The notes: generated from the letters alone by a model not told the origin. A DNA stretch of 64,000 nucleotides from Stropharia rugosoannulata (GCA_028532985.1 JANCIK010000001.1:4980671-5044670); one strand, 5' to 3'; positions 22,943-34,229 are shown, counted from the stretch's first letter. Translations and numbers: made by a program.

Positions 22943-23865
22943 ATGCAGGCAGAATCCACCGAAATATCCAAAGACGACATTTTTTTCTTCGACAACGTCT
23001 TCATACAGGTAAGCAGTGCCCATTATCTATGACTTTAAATTGCATGTAATTCAAAGTGACACGGCGACTTAGGTCGAGAACAAACTGTTCTGCGTGCCTA
23101 AACAGGGCTTCCTCCAGCCAAAATCCGTCTTTGCCGACATGAACAGTCTTCCTCAGGGGGGTAGCAATGAAAACGAGTCTCAGGTCGACGGAAGCCGCGT
23201 CGACTGCCCTCTAGTCCTTGCTGGGATCTCACCTGACAAATTCCGCGCGCTCTTGAGGGTGATGTATCCTTTGTGAGTGAGTGTTCGAATCCAAGCATGA
23301 ATTCACCTGATATATACACATCGCAGTACTCGTGATTACGGCTCAATGAGACAGGATGAATGGGTTGGAGCGTTGCATTTGGCCGATATGTGGAGACTGC
23401 ACAATGTAAGCTCTTTGATTTGCGTTCAACTATAACTCACCATTCAGGCAGGCCAGAGCAACAGTTATCAAGAGTCTCACACCCATACTTGAGACCCGCG
23501 ACTGCGACAAGATACTGTTAGGAGAGAAATACAACGTCTCTGCTTGGTATTTTGATGGATTCGCAAACATTGTGGCACGTCCGACTATTCCCACTGTTGA
23601 AGAACTCATAGACGGCGGTCTGGACACGTTGACCATTGCTCATATATTTCGACTCCGCGAAATGATCAGAATGAACAGGCCCATGAACGGAAAATATGAA
23701 ATTCACCCAAGCGCGGGAGATTCTCAATGGACTTCTATTGACTGCATTGAATGCGCCAAAAAAGCTATTCATTACTGTAAAAGTACGAATTCACAATTGG
23801 AAAGCATGAAAAGTATAGCCCAGAAGCATATTCAGGATCTGCACAAGGATAAATTCGAGCATTAG
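22943..23865 (+). CDS. BTB/POZ-domain protein, 252 aa
   Basis: Four exons: 22943-23008, 23073-23272, 23327-23405 and 23452-23865, with three GT-AG introns of 46-64 bp; the spliced frame is open and gives 252 aa. The N-terminal half has the fungal BTB pattern: DDIFFFDNVFIQVENKLFCVPK (strand B1-B2), FADMNSLPQG, a Pro-Leu-x-L-x-x-I segment, KFRALLRVMYPF at the end of the BTB core and EWVGALHLADMWRLHN. The C-terminal half (RATVIKSL...DKILLGEKYNVSAWYFDGFANIVARPTIPTVEELI..LD..TIAHIFRLREM) is the region usually found behind BTB domains in basidiomycete multicopy genes. Partners are unknown; BTB domains mediate dimerisation and often cullin-3 binding. An inverted decayed copy is at 28955-29440. Confidence 0.88.
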
Positions 23866-24019
23866 TTACAATGTATAGCAATAGTATTGCTGATTGTTTT
23901 TGGCCAGTGTATTAGTACTAGGCGCACCTCCGATGAAATGTCAATTATGATTTATGAATCAAATACATAACGAAAGGACCCGGATAATTATGCCATCGTC
24001 ACGCGCGTCACATCCATGT

Positions 24020-24710
24020 CCGCATTGGGCGGATTGTTTCACTTTCAAGGTGATATATAATTACATTCAAAAGCTGCCAGTGTCTACATGGCTTCATACG
24101 CACCACTAGTTTACAATTCCCACAGTAATCTAAAATAATCCCCACTGGTCGATAATGCGAACAGACCCGCACCTGATAAAGATAATCAGACAATAAGACA
24201 ATGACTAGGTACCGACCGTACCTCACTACCGTCCACCACCAGTATACTCTACCGTTACCGTTGTGGGTTGACCTTCATACCCGCTTAAACACATCAGGTA
24301 AGTATCGTACTGATTAATCACTTTTTTGTACTGATACCCCCGTGTCTTAAGTCAAGTCAATTAAGGAAGAAGTTCCCAGCCAAGAAAAAGAGCTCACTTT
24401 GCTTTTTCGATCGTCATGCTCCCGTGTCCATCACATCTTCCCCCGCATCCTTTGTTCGTTTCGAGCTCTGCGGGTACATAACTAAAGAGATGTGGGTGAT
24501 CGATAATTGAACCTGCCTTCGACGTTGCATGGACACCGTGAACTGATCCTCGGTGTCTTCTCTGGCTGTCAACCATCCCGATGACTGATTACCATCGTTG
24601 AATTTTCATATTTCGGTTTTCACCTCCTTTTTCCATGCCCCCAGATTGAGCTAAAGCTGGTTGAATTAGTCTCAATTGATAATCTATATATATACATAGT
24701 GCTCACTTGT
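24020..24710 (-). pseudogene. MSYNQ family fragment, copy D
   Basis: Only the 3' part of the family is present: the NLS-type exon is recognisable but interrupted by an in-frame stop (SSKRTKDAGEDVMD then stop before RSKKQ, about 24400-24465), the DG..S exon is frameshifted, and the downstream block GATAATCAGACAATAAGACAA is at 24178-24200. The C-terminal EGTR exon was not found here. No start exon. It is most likely a decayed copy. Confidence 0.55.
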
Positions 24711-25139
24711 TTGTTCATCATATCCCTCTGCCGATGGTTCAAATCCACCGGCCCTGTGCTGATGCCATGCGTGATAATATAGACAACTTACCGATAAGCT
24801 ATCAGCATACTAATCCAAGCGAAGAAAATGGTCAAGGTTACTGGCCGCAGAGCAACACATGGCGACGCCGGGGTGTGCTGGAAAGAAAAAATAGATGTCG
24901 ATCTAGTACCCAGAATTGGTGTGAACAGCGTTAAGGTTGCCGCAGAATATAGAGAGTAGCCTTATGTGAGGTGTTGCTGGGCTTGCTGTGCCAACTCCTG
25001 TTGACGAGAGTGCAAGGTTGGTCTGGGAATGGAGCGCACAGGCCAAAGGTGTGACGCCATGAATAAAATCTGCCGTCTTTGTGAAAAACGTGCGGGAAGG
25101 GGATGGAGAACGTGATGTAGAAAATGGCCCAGGCTCAAG

Positions 25140-25730
25140 CATATGGGGGTAGGAGGAGGGCATTAATTCACCGTGCCTTGTTTCTTCCTCCGCCACATTC
25201 GTACCTTGCACAGGCACCTACCATCCAACTCTACTTATAACCATGAAGACAGTTGGAACCCGCATGACCCGTCAGAAAAAAAGCAAGGGAAATCGGCGCT
25301 GTCCTTACACAACACTCAAGAGGCTGCTTCCTTCATGTGAGTGCTAACAGGGCATGAGCGGCAGCCAACGCGAGGCGTACTTCAAGGCGTAGCTGCATAT
25401 CGACCCCCGCATTGACCTGCTTCATGATAGCGGTCGGGTGTGCTGTGTAGCATGCCGACAGACTTACAAATTGGACATGAGAGGAGATGCTTCATTATAT
25501 CTCTCCAACCTGAAGAAGCACCTCAATACGTCACAGTGCTTGCAGAATACCGTGGACCTTTTAATGGCGACTGATACGTTTATGAAGGCTATTGCTGTGC
25601 GTTTCTGAAAAGAGTTTATTAGTTTTGTGTTACTCATATACAGTTAACTCGTAGAACGGAGGAATTGACGAGATGATTCGATGACAGCATGCCCGACATG
25701 GGCTTGAGCTGATGCGGTATGGGCCCTTCA
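25140..25730 (+). pseudogene. Decayed copy of the C2HC zinc-finger ORF
   Basis: Begins ATGAAGACAGTTGGAACCCG (25243) exactly like the ORF at 5866-5501, but has an in-frame TGA-type break after SLLPSC (about 25338) and a TAG in the FKA-stop-LHID segment (about 25390). The finger itself (CCVACRQTYKLDMRG...YLSNLKKHLNTSQC) is still readable downstream. Flanking sequence is homologous and inverted relative to 5380-5960. Confidence 0.75.
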
Positions 25731-25735
25731 TATCC

Positions 25736-26231
25736 GCGCTGCATAGCGTGCCGACACACTTACAAATTGGACACAAGGAGATGCTTCACTTTACCTCTCC
25801 AACTTGGGGAAGCATTTCGCCACCCAATGGTGCTTGCAGAATATCGTAGACTTCTTGCAGCAACTGAAGAATACAGGGAGCAGCCTGGAGGATATTAGTT
25901 TACTGCGCTTTTTTTCTCCTTCTAATACATTCGTACCTTCTACAATCACCGTTATATCCTACTATCTAGCTCTCTAACCATGAAGACAGTGAGAACCCGC
26001 ATGACCCGTCAGGACCTGGGAAAAGATCTTGAGCGTGTGGCCGTGCGTCACGAAGTTGTGCGGCTAAAAGGACAAGCAAGGGAAATCAGCGGTCCATACA
26101 CAACACTTAAGAAGCAACTTCGCTCGTATGAGCTCCAACAAGTTACTTCAAGGCGGATGATTCTTTGTGCTTTGTACCTACAGATCAATCCATGGGTCCA
26201 CCAAAGTTTGTTTGATCTGCAGCACCCATGA
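25736..26231 (+). pseudogene. Two further partial copies of the C2HC zinc-finger unit
   Basis: 25736-25885 repeats the finger region (GCRHTYKLDTRR..SLYLSNLGKHFATQWCLQNIV) with an altered frame, and 25979-26231 repeats the N-terminus (MKTVRTRMTRQ...GPYTTLKKQLRSYE) with a 50-base insertion and then loses the finger. The two pieces look like a rearranged, tandem third and fourth copy. Confidence 0.6.
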
Positions 26232-26499
26232 CTTTAACTCGACTCCAAGAAGCTAGGGCGCGCCCTTCTGCATTCGCGGGTAAATAGTAAGCTCAAATAA
26301 AGTACGGGATTTGACATACGTCCGAGTGATTGTGGGCCATGATATTCCCGTTAATCAGGTGAACTTGGTACAGGGATATGCCATTTGCATTTTCAGTGGT
26401 TTCGGATGCACGTTGTCGATTCGACATCCGATTGCCCTGTGTGTTCATGATTTTATGGCACAGAGTAATTGAAGGAGATAATGATATGCCGCTGCTGCT

Positions 26500-26943
26500 G
26501 GACTTGAAATAAGGCCAAAGAAGAAAATGCAATATTGAGACAATGCTGAAAACCTTACTACTTCCGAAGAAAAGCTTCAAGCTTACGCCGTTGCTGCGCT
26601 ATTTGATCGCTTCATCAGATATTAATAGACTGTCCTGCCTTTATCAAGATGATTTCAAGCGTACATGTACGCCGGGTCTACATGTATCTAAAATAAATCC
26701 CAATCGAACTATCCATTGCTGAACTAGATCTGATTAATGCTTATTTATGGCATTGTACAGTCTATAATTATTTCCATGGTGGTAAGCGAAGGACAACCCA
26801 GCGCAGCGCACCAACAGCGCTAGCGTGAGCTTTTCTCGGCAGTAATAGGGATTTCAACATTTATCAAAGGCTGCGCGTAAGCTTTATACTCTTACCAGTA
26901 CTTCTCACCTCTATTTCCCCAACCATCCTTACTTTCTGGAAAA
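26500..26943 (+). promoter_or_regulatory. MSYNQ copy E upstream region with conserved TATA core
   Basis: AAGCTTTATACTCTTACC at 26879-26896 lies 58 bases before the ATG, matching copies A and B in sequence and spacing. The region 26800-26940 is the reverse complement of the equivalent region upstream of copy B (13000-13150), including gcagcgc, cagcgctagcgtgagc and cccaaccatccttac. At 26530-26640 a second inverted copy of part of this block occurs. Confidence 0.55.
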
Positions 26944-28790
26944 ATGTCTTATAACCAACACGCGAACCAATCTTCAAGTTACACCGCATGGGGGACTCCG
27001 GACACCAACTCACAATCGGATTGGGGAGCATTCTCAAGCATGGACATATATGATGGTTCGTGAAATCGCGGCATTCGAGTCCTTTGACTGAAACTCGCAG
27101 ATAACATAGTGCGCGTCCACACGCATTGGGGTGACATCACCCATGACAGTGTACTTAGAGGTGATCTATCTAGGAGGATGCAGGGTAGGTGTTATGCCGC
27201 CCAACTGTTCATTACGACTGAATCTTCGGGCCAAAAGAGGGTACTTGGAATGCCTCGTACCAGACAGTTATGGGCAGAGAAACGAGAACATGCCTCCCGG
27301 CGTACCAAAAATGGCTCGACGCCATGAACTAAGCATACATACAGCTTCATCCCCGCTCATAGAGGTACCCACGCTTCACACTGCCTTTGCGAACAATCAA
27401 CCGTTGCCAGGAGTGCAATGGAATGCTACGCGTCAACGCAGTTCAACATATACCAGTCAGAATCAATCGATGACCGATAGACGGTATCCGAGCTATGGGT
27501 GAGTCCCTAACCATATTCACGTCAATATCTACGCGCATTCATCATTATGTACTTACAGAGATGACAATGAAAGTCCACCTTCGATTTCAGTATACAGCCG
27601 CCTTTTCAATGAGCGTCCACGTAGGGATTCCACGCCGCCAGGAGTACGATGGACTACTGAGCTTCAACCTGGATTGACATTGAACGGTCAAGATCAATCA
27701 ATAACCGGAGGACAGTATCTGAGTCTTGGGTAAGTCACCATTTGCTTTTATGTGTATATCGTCATCATCAATACACTGATACAGGTATGAGAATCAATAT
27801 TCACCTTCAATCTCACTATACAGCCGCCATGTCAATGAGCAGCGCCATCCGTATCCCTGTACTTGCAAAGGTATAATATTTCAACATGTGTTTGAATGAC
27901 TACTCACATACGAGGTCTAGAATATTTTGCCACACCAACCGAGCACAATAACGAGTACAACAGGAGGAGTGAGCACCAGCTGCTTCGGCCATTAAGCGAA
28001 ATTGAACATACAGTGGAAGGATACAGGCAGAAAAGTGAGATTCATGTATGCATAACCGGAGAGCAGTACTGAAATTGACCCCGCTGAATGCAGGTTTACC
28101 TCACCGTCAGCCAGTCAAAGCAGGGGGTGATACAATTAAAACAACAAAATTCAACGATGGTGGTTCGTCATCAAGATGGATGGCGGTCACTGAAGACCCT
28201 GGGAGTCATTCCCCGAGGTCCCTGCAACATCAAAGGCATGTTCAATTGACAGTCACCCCCGTACTACAGAGCTCATGCTAATGTGCTAGCAGGGCTGAAA
28301 GGCATGTACAGCCCCAGAATGCAAAGAAAAAAAGGGATAGGGAGGAGGATGAAGTGGAACCGGATCACAGTCGGTCAAAAAAGCAAAGTGAGCTCACATT
28401 ACTCAGTGATATGTGCTTCGTCCTTGACCAACGTGGTTTTTCACCCATTCTTAGAGACCGAAAGCGAAGGCACAAGAACATTCGAGTTCCAAACGTCGCA
28501 TACCCCGCAGCGACCGTACAAGACACGGGGATATACATACACGAAAAACACCCGTGAGTTTGATTATGTCTAGTGATTACTCTGCACAACACTTACCTGA
28601 GGTGTTTAAGCGACTATGAAGGTCAATAAACAGCGGCAGTGGTAGAAGATACCTACTGGAAGTGGATGGCAGAGAGACAGAGGTACGTCCGGTACCCAGT
28701 CGTTGTCTTATCGTCTGATTATCCTTATCAGGTCCGGGTTCTCGGCCCGTGGTATTATTTTTAGATTACATGTACGCTTCAAGTCATCTC
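26944..28790 (+). CDS. MSYNQ family gene, copy E (best preserved, multi-exon)
   Basis: Exon 1 is 26944-27055 (MSYNQHANQSSSYTAWGTPD...), donor gttcgtga, acceptor at 27100. Exon 2 carries HTHWGDITHDS; after a small intron comes LNLRAKRGYLECLVPDSYGQ and the exon end SQNQSMTDRRYPSYG (27498). The next exons each start with a (D/Y)-(D/E)-N-x-x-x-PSIS-x-YSR block and end in GQDQSITGGQYLSLG (27729), with phase-matched introns at the SLG boundary, so the middle of the protein has grown by exon duplication. Then come RWMAVTEDPGSHSPRS, an NLS-type exon KKKRDREEDEVEPDHS..SKKQ (about 28324-28386), and the C-terminal EGTRTFEFQ...HTPQRPYKTRGY motif (about 28468-28555). The family is not recognised. Frames at 27890-28100 are not fully resolved, so one lesion cannot be excluded. 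Confidence 0.55.
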
Positions 28791-28954
28791 AATACTGGCA
28801 GGCAAGGCATTTAGTCAATGTCTACATTTTGTCTTAAATATAGAGTACTACACCAAATGTATCACCAAAGCTCAGAGTACAGGTAGTGCAGTGAAGTACA
28901 TGTAACAGGTCTACTGTCGTCACGGTACACCAAAACTTTCTCAGTTGTAAGTCT

Positions 28955-29440
28955 TCACAGAGCGTGATGGGCGGCCTTTGCACGCGCCTCTACCCCTAAC
29001 AGATAATTGATGAGTGATACACGCGGCGCGCTTTGGTCTCTGCATGTAGTGTGGCAGAGTCTGAAAGAAAAGGCGTTGGAGCGCCGTTTTATCTTGATCA
29101 TCTCGCGGAGGCGGAATATATGAGCAATATCCAGCGAGTCCAAACCACCGTCCATGAGTTTTTCGACAGTAGGAACGGTCAGACGTCCCACAATGTTTGC
29201 AACTCCGTCGAAGTAGCAAGGACTAGAGGACAGTTCATGCGGCTTCCGTCGGCCTAAGATTCGTTTTCCTAGTTGCCCCCCTAAGGTACACTTCGACAAA
29301 GACGAAGTTTGGCTCGAAGAAGCCCTGTTTAGGTATGCAGAACATTTTGTTCTCGACCTAGATCGCCGTGTCACTTTGAATCCATGCAATAAAAAGTCGT
29401 AGACGATGGGCACTGCCGAGGTTATTGAAGAAAAATGCGT
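28955..29440 (-). pseudogene. Decayed BTB-domain gene copy
   Basis: Reads inverted relative to 22970-23640. It keeps intron-1 sequence of the intact gene as open frame (cagtgcccat..tatgactt), then a shortened exon 2 that jumps from the GFLQ segment directly to CYFDGVANIVGRLTVPTVEKLMDGGLDSLDIAHIFRLREM. The BTB core between is deleted and the 3' end is frameshifted. Confidence 0.8.
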
Positions 29441-29449
29441 CTTATTTTG

Positions 29450-30480
29450 ATATTTAGGCGGCCTTTTCCCGCATTTTGGTTATGTCCGACATGGGGGTGC
29501 GGGGGACAGGATGGTTGGGCGTCTATCAAGTAATCTCGCAAATACTCTCCATTGCCGGTATGCTGAAACCTTTCTGGACGCTCTGCGTGTGAGTGTGTGC
29601 GTTAGTAGGGCAGTAAATTTGTGGGAGTAGGACGCAGGATGGAGTACACGCGGGTGGGGAAGTAGTGCGAGAGAGGTTAGAAGATTGGATGTGGAATTTG
29701 ATGCAGATGGCCCGGGCGCCTGAAAGAGGCTGAGATGCGAATGTGAGGGATGAACGGCGCACATACACGCGGGGGGGAGGCAGAGAGAGCACAATGAGTG
29801 GGGCGGAGACGTGGGAGGGCGGGCCGCGACGTGAGAGGGGAAGACCTGGAGTGGGAGACATAGCATTGAATATTTGAATCGTGATGCTGGATGGACGATG
29901 ATGCTGGAGGACGTGCCGGACAGGGTATCGACGAGGGCACGCTGTGACTGGGCGATGGACAGCGCTCCTGGGTGCGGCACGTATACATGAGCATCGTAGA
30001 AGTGAAGCGGGACCACCTAGCTCAACGCACACGTAAAGTGTCGTATGGCAATCGTATGGAACCGGCGGTGCAGCACTAGCGGTCTTATCGAATGTCATTC
30101 CCCTACAGATACTTATACCATTTCAGATGCACTAATCCATGTGCATGATGTTATGTCCTGTGTACTCATTATCCCTCAATTTGAACTCTGATGCCTCTAT
30201 GAAGAGATACATATGCGCAGAGGAACAGCTTGCACATCGTCCTAAGCTCTTGTCACGCTGTGTATCTATCTTTCAGAGGGCACAGAGACATGCGAAGAGC
30301 ACGTACCGTGAATGTAGTAGGTGCTGTTCAGTGTGTGGCGTCATTGATAGTGCGGCGGGTGGAGACTTGACAGTATACTGACACAGTCATGGCTCTGCGC
30401 GGTGGTACGTCGTCTGTCTGCCCGGCGGATATATTTTCATGCAACAGCTTGCATGAGAAATAACGCGGGCGTATATGCCC
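29450..30480. other. G-rich spacer, no gene supported
   Basis: The minus strand is open in several frames at once (29480-30100) with Pro/Ser/His-rich products, a composition effect. No domain, no intron pattern. Confidence 0.35.
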
Positions 30481-30508
30481 AAGTGTACATGCCTGCATTG
30501 GATTACTA

Positions 30509-30883
30509 CTATGAAAACAACGGAGTGACGTAGTCCTTTATTTTAGGCACCCATGTAGTACTTTCCAGTCCGCCTTCACAGGCCCCTCTGATCCGAGGAA
30601 CCCGTCTCCTCGCGAAACGCCACATTACACGCCACTCTTCATTGTACCCAATCTGCACCTCTCCATTCAGTGACCAGTGCTTCATACATAGCTTGCTAAT
30701 TACTACCCATATCTCCCCATCATAATCCCCAATGCGGAATGTACCATTATACTCTATGTATACCTTCCAGTTCCGCACAAGCGCATCCGCAGCTTGCACA
30801 TGAGTTGAAAGAGCACAAGGATATACGCGTTGATCGACAACTGCTCTACGTAATAACTTTGTGCAACAAGTCTTACTCGACAA
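30509..30883 (-). CDS. Hypothetical protein, 124 aa
   Basis: A frame of 124 codons with balanced composition, including ADALVRNWKVYIEYNGTFRI and GDYDGEIWVVISKLCMKHW. I recognise no family. It has no competing frame of similar quality on the other strand and lies next to the secreted-protein gene on the same strand. It could be an exon of a larger gene or a chance ORF. Confidence 0.35.
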   Translation of the reverse strand: MSSKTCCTKLLRRAVVDQRVYPCALSTHVQAADALVRNWKVYIEYNGTFRIGDYDGEIWVVISKLCMKHWSLNGEVQIGYNEEWRVMWRFARRRVPRIRGACEGGLESTTWVPKIKDYVTPLFS

Positions 30884-30996
30884 AAGAAAGGAACATTAAA
30901 ACGCATCATTGATTATCCGACCAATGGGCATGAACATTCTTCAGGCGGCGCGTACTACTAGCCTACTTAAATGGGCAACTAACTACCTTCATCTCC

Positions 30997-31617
30997 TCAT
31001 TGTCGCTGATGCTGCTGACGCGCAAGCCTCGCAGATTCTATCGCGTTGGCTGACGACAGAGCGGCATTGTGAGCATGACCACCGGCCAGCATGCTGCTTT
31101 GTTGTGCACTGGCAAGCAAAACATCATGGTGCGCCGGTAGCCCATGTGCACGCGCATTCGCGGCCGTGTCGCGATGGCCCTGCGCAAGGTCTTTGATGAT
31201 TTTTGCCTGCTCTTCATGAGACTCTGCTTCAGTGAAGTGCGCAGACATTCTATTTAGGTGATAGTCCTTTTGTACTAATTGGTCGGATGGAGATTTGGTG
31301 AAAGCTAGCATGTGCTGATTCGACGCCTCCCTGTGTTCAGCGGCGGCAGATTTATGGGCCTGGTGAGCGGTGTCTAAATGGGACGCCGCGAATTCGTGCG
31401 AGGTCGCAAACGTGTGCGCATCAATGCGCCTAACAAGCACTGGTCCTTGGTCGTTGCGCTATGAACAGTGTAAGTTCCACTTCGATAAGAAGACGACAAG
31501 CATGAATGGTACCGCAAGCAGGGAAGCGCCGTCTGTTTGGACATAAGGCGATGGGCGCGCGTAGACCAACGTGGAAAAAAGCGCAGAGGTGGCAAATAAA
31601 ACGCTGAGGACACGCAT
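30997..31617 (-). CDS. Small secreted His/Ala-rich protein, 188 aa
   Basis: Two exons, 31617-31513 and 31458-30997, separated by a 54-bp GT-AG intron. Residues 1-20 (MRVLSVLFATSALFSTLVYA) are a clear signal peptide, with likely cleavage before RP. The mature part has long amphipathic helices rich in Ala, His, Gln and Ser (FAASHLDTAHQAHKSAAAEH, RMSAHFTEAESHEEQAK, QGHRDTAANARAHGLPAHH) and only one Cys, so it is not a disulfide-type effector. About a tenth of the residues are His, suggesting metal binding or pH response, which is inference. Role unknown; small secreted proteins of fungi include host-interaction and cell-wall proteins. Confidence 0.75.
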
Positions 31618-32630
31618 TACTCGGGTTTGGGGTTTCGACCAGCGAAAGGATTGAACAGGGTATGTAAAGTTTGGTGGGTGAGCGCAGCTGCCTCCCTTAC
31701 TTGGCTATAGGCTGACTTTTATACACACTTGTTTATGACCAAACCCTCAAACCCGAGGAGACCACATGACGTTTTTACAGAGCCTCCTAGCCACTAAACC
31801 CGGTTTTCCAATACCAAGATATTAACAAGTAAGCGCTATCCCTCGTTATCCGCGTTTCATGATGTTATCCCCGACTGAACGAAGATGACGAATCTGACGA
31901 CCTGTGTTTCGTGACCAATAAATGGCCGGCGCTAGCAGTGATGTAGATCTCTGGGAATTACTGGAGAAATAAAGGTAATGGATAAACATATCTTACACGA
32001 AGGAATGGCGGCATCCATGAGGTATGCCTTAGAGCGGCCGTGATAAAGAGTGTGACGAGGCAAGAAAAGGACATGACATCCGTCACGTTGAGCTGATAAT
32101 TGCATTATGGGTTGTGACAATAATTGGCAAAAATGCGTGAAGATATGCGTGAGTGCACACCACTCACGTACTCTCGTACGCCTCACGGAATTTTCCTCTG
32201 CCCCGTCCACAGGAAATGGTTTGCAGGCTTGGGATGACTACTTTCTACTTGACTTAACTACGTATTTGTGAGGACGACTCGAGTATACTCTACAAGTCTC
32301 TTACTCTCAAAGATGCTTCTAAATAATAAGCACATGTGGAGCAGTCATAGTGTATATTGGCACAATAACGTCGTTGCTCATTGCGTTGCAGCATCACTTT
32401 GTCTAGCCACCGACCAGTGATCATGAGATTGTTTGATCCTAAATTAGAATGTACATAAAGTGGGGTATTCTGCGATCAATACAGTTCAACTACCTTCCCC
32501 TTTTTCTTCCTGCTCCTTGCCTTGAGCAACTAACCAAGTCCAGCGAGTAAGTTCATCCTATACTGCTATCACTGTCTTGATTACTAATACATGAGATGCC
32601 TAGTCTTGTTCTTACAGTACCACCGAATAC
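31618..32630. other. Intergenic, no complete gene seen
   Basis: At 32423 a short frame MRLFDPKLECT then stop resembles the usual start of HET-domain proteins (MRLL-x-x-K), but nothing further follows in frame. Confidence 0.3.
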
Positions 32631-32633
32631 AAA

Positions 32634-34229
32634 GTGAAGGACGCCACAGTTATGCTCACCTCAGGAGGTGTAGATGATCCACAGGCTCCAGACCTACTTA
32701 CGGCTCTGGCCAATTTCGTCAGGCCCATTGTAAATGAGCGCATGTCGTCTGGTAAATCTTGCCTCTGCATGTGGGTGATATCGGATTATTCAATTTTCGA
32801 TGTATCAGACGCTATGGATATAGACTCTGAACGCAGTTAGCTGTCCCTTACACATTATCTGGATTATATCCTCACGTATCAGCATAGGTTGCCATAATTA
32901 CGTAGATTCAGTTGATCATCAACTTGTTATTCATCTGAAGACGTTCATTGCAAAGATCGTCAACGTTTGTCGTACTACAGAACCGCTTGTTTTAACGAAT
33001 GTTCAAACTAGCGCACTTGTTCCATCGACAACTGCCCTGGCGCCCCCAGAAAATGTCAATATATGCGAGGACAACAGACTGCATGCAATACTAACAGAAT
33101 GTATTTCGTTCTAAATCATCTTCTGTTTCAAGGTACTAATAGTCTCTAGTCAGAGACATCTTCAGGCAAGACATACTGGCAAGGCTCCATAGATCTGTAT
33201 CAACATTGCCGACTAGGCTGCTAGCTTTTAATTCCACTGGATCCGCGATTCGCCTTGTTGACCATTGCGGAGCGGTGCAATATTTGGCGGACATAATATT
33301 TGCGCATATGGACAATTTCACCCCAGAAGTACAATATGAGCTGGGAGCAGATGCCGTGCGACCAGGACAGGCTTGCGGGGGCTGCGGGCATAACCGCACA
33401 CGAGATGCATATTTTTCGTGGAGCAGATAAGGAGAAGGAGCGAATCCCGATATCCAGGCGACTGCAAATGGCCTGCGGGCGCCATGTGACGCGTGAAGAG
33501 GACGGCTCGTACTCACTGATGGGCCTCCTGGGGATCGGCATATCCATCGCGTACGGAGAAGGAGCGACGAGCGCTTTCTCGCGACTCATGCGTGAGCTCA
33601 TTAACACGAAACGTAATGTCATGGATATTTTAAACCACGGATATTCAATTCTCAGCGGTGATGTCATTCCGACTACAGTGGACGTGTACCGCAATCGCTC
33701 GAACGCCTTTGACTATAGCGGCGGGATAGCTCAATCCAGGCTAGATGATTCTATCCCGATTGAACCATTGCTCTTAACGCACGTCGGCCTGCGCGTGAAC
33801 TTTTTGATTATACCGGGTCTGTCCAGATCCCATACACGGAATTCTGAAGGCGCGTTCAAGCACAAAGGCGATTTATATGGCCGTATGTGGGGTTTTAACC
33901 TGCTACACAGCTACCTCTACAGTCCAAAGTATAGCTCCCGGCACGCTTCCACCATATTTTTTGGAGTCGTCAATTTCTCCATAGAAGACGATATAATCAG
34001 GATCAATAATCCATGTTTGGCAATCCCCCTGGACTATCGTGGACAGAAACCAGGATTCATTAGATCATCTCATATGATAAGAACATATTATCCTGGCTGG
34101 GATAACCATTCTCCTCCAGTCTTCAGTCTTCAGTCTTCAAAGGATCCGGAAGCACAGGATTCGTGCATCACAGTAGCTGAAACCGATTTAGAGTTTCATG
34201 GTCTGCAGCGTATAATTCTTTACGTGTGA
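32634..34229 (+). pseudogene. HET-like (heterokaryon-incompatibility) gene, probably broken
   Basis: The last part, about 33320-34229, is a clear HET-family region: AGITAHEMHIFRG, ISRRLQMACGRHVTREEDGS, YSLMGLLGIGISIAYGEG and FSRLMRELI match the I-x-x-R-M-x-W-A-x-x-R-x-T-x-R-E-E-D-x-x-Y-x-L-x-G...YGEG block. Upstream, about 33140-33320 in another frame, a HET-like start LPTRLLAFNSTG..IRLVDH is seen, but the core in between (the LSYxWG, WxDxxCI and RxWTLQE motifs) is absent, and a TAA at 33294 closes the frame. 32634-32840 may be a further 5' piece. Either introns hide the rest or the HET core has been deleted; I favour a decayed gene. Family role: allorecognition cell death in fungi. Confidence 0.55.

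Noticed and set aside
24726..24760. Possible tRNA because of a ggttcaaatcc T-loop-like word
   Set aside because: No matching acceptor, D or anticodon stem can be folded around it.
29480..30098. ORFs of 178 and 190 codons on the minus strand
   Set aside because: Two overlapping frames of equal length with low-complexity Pro/Ser/His content and no intron signals; a composition effect.
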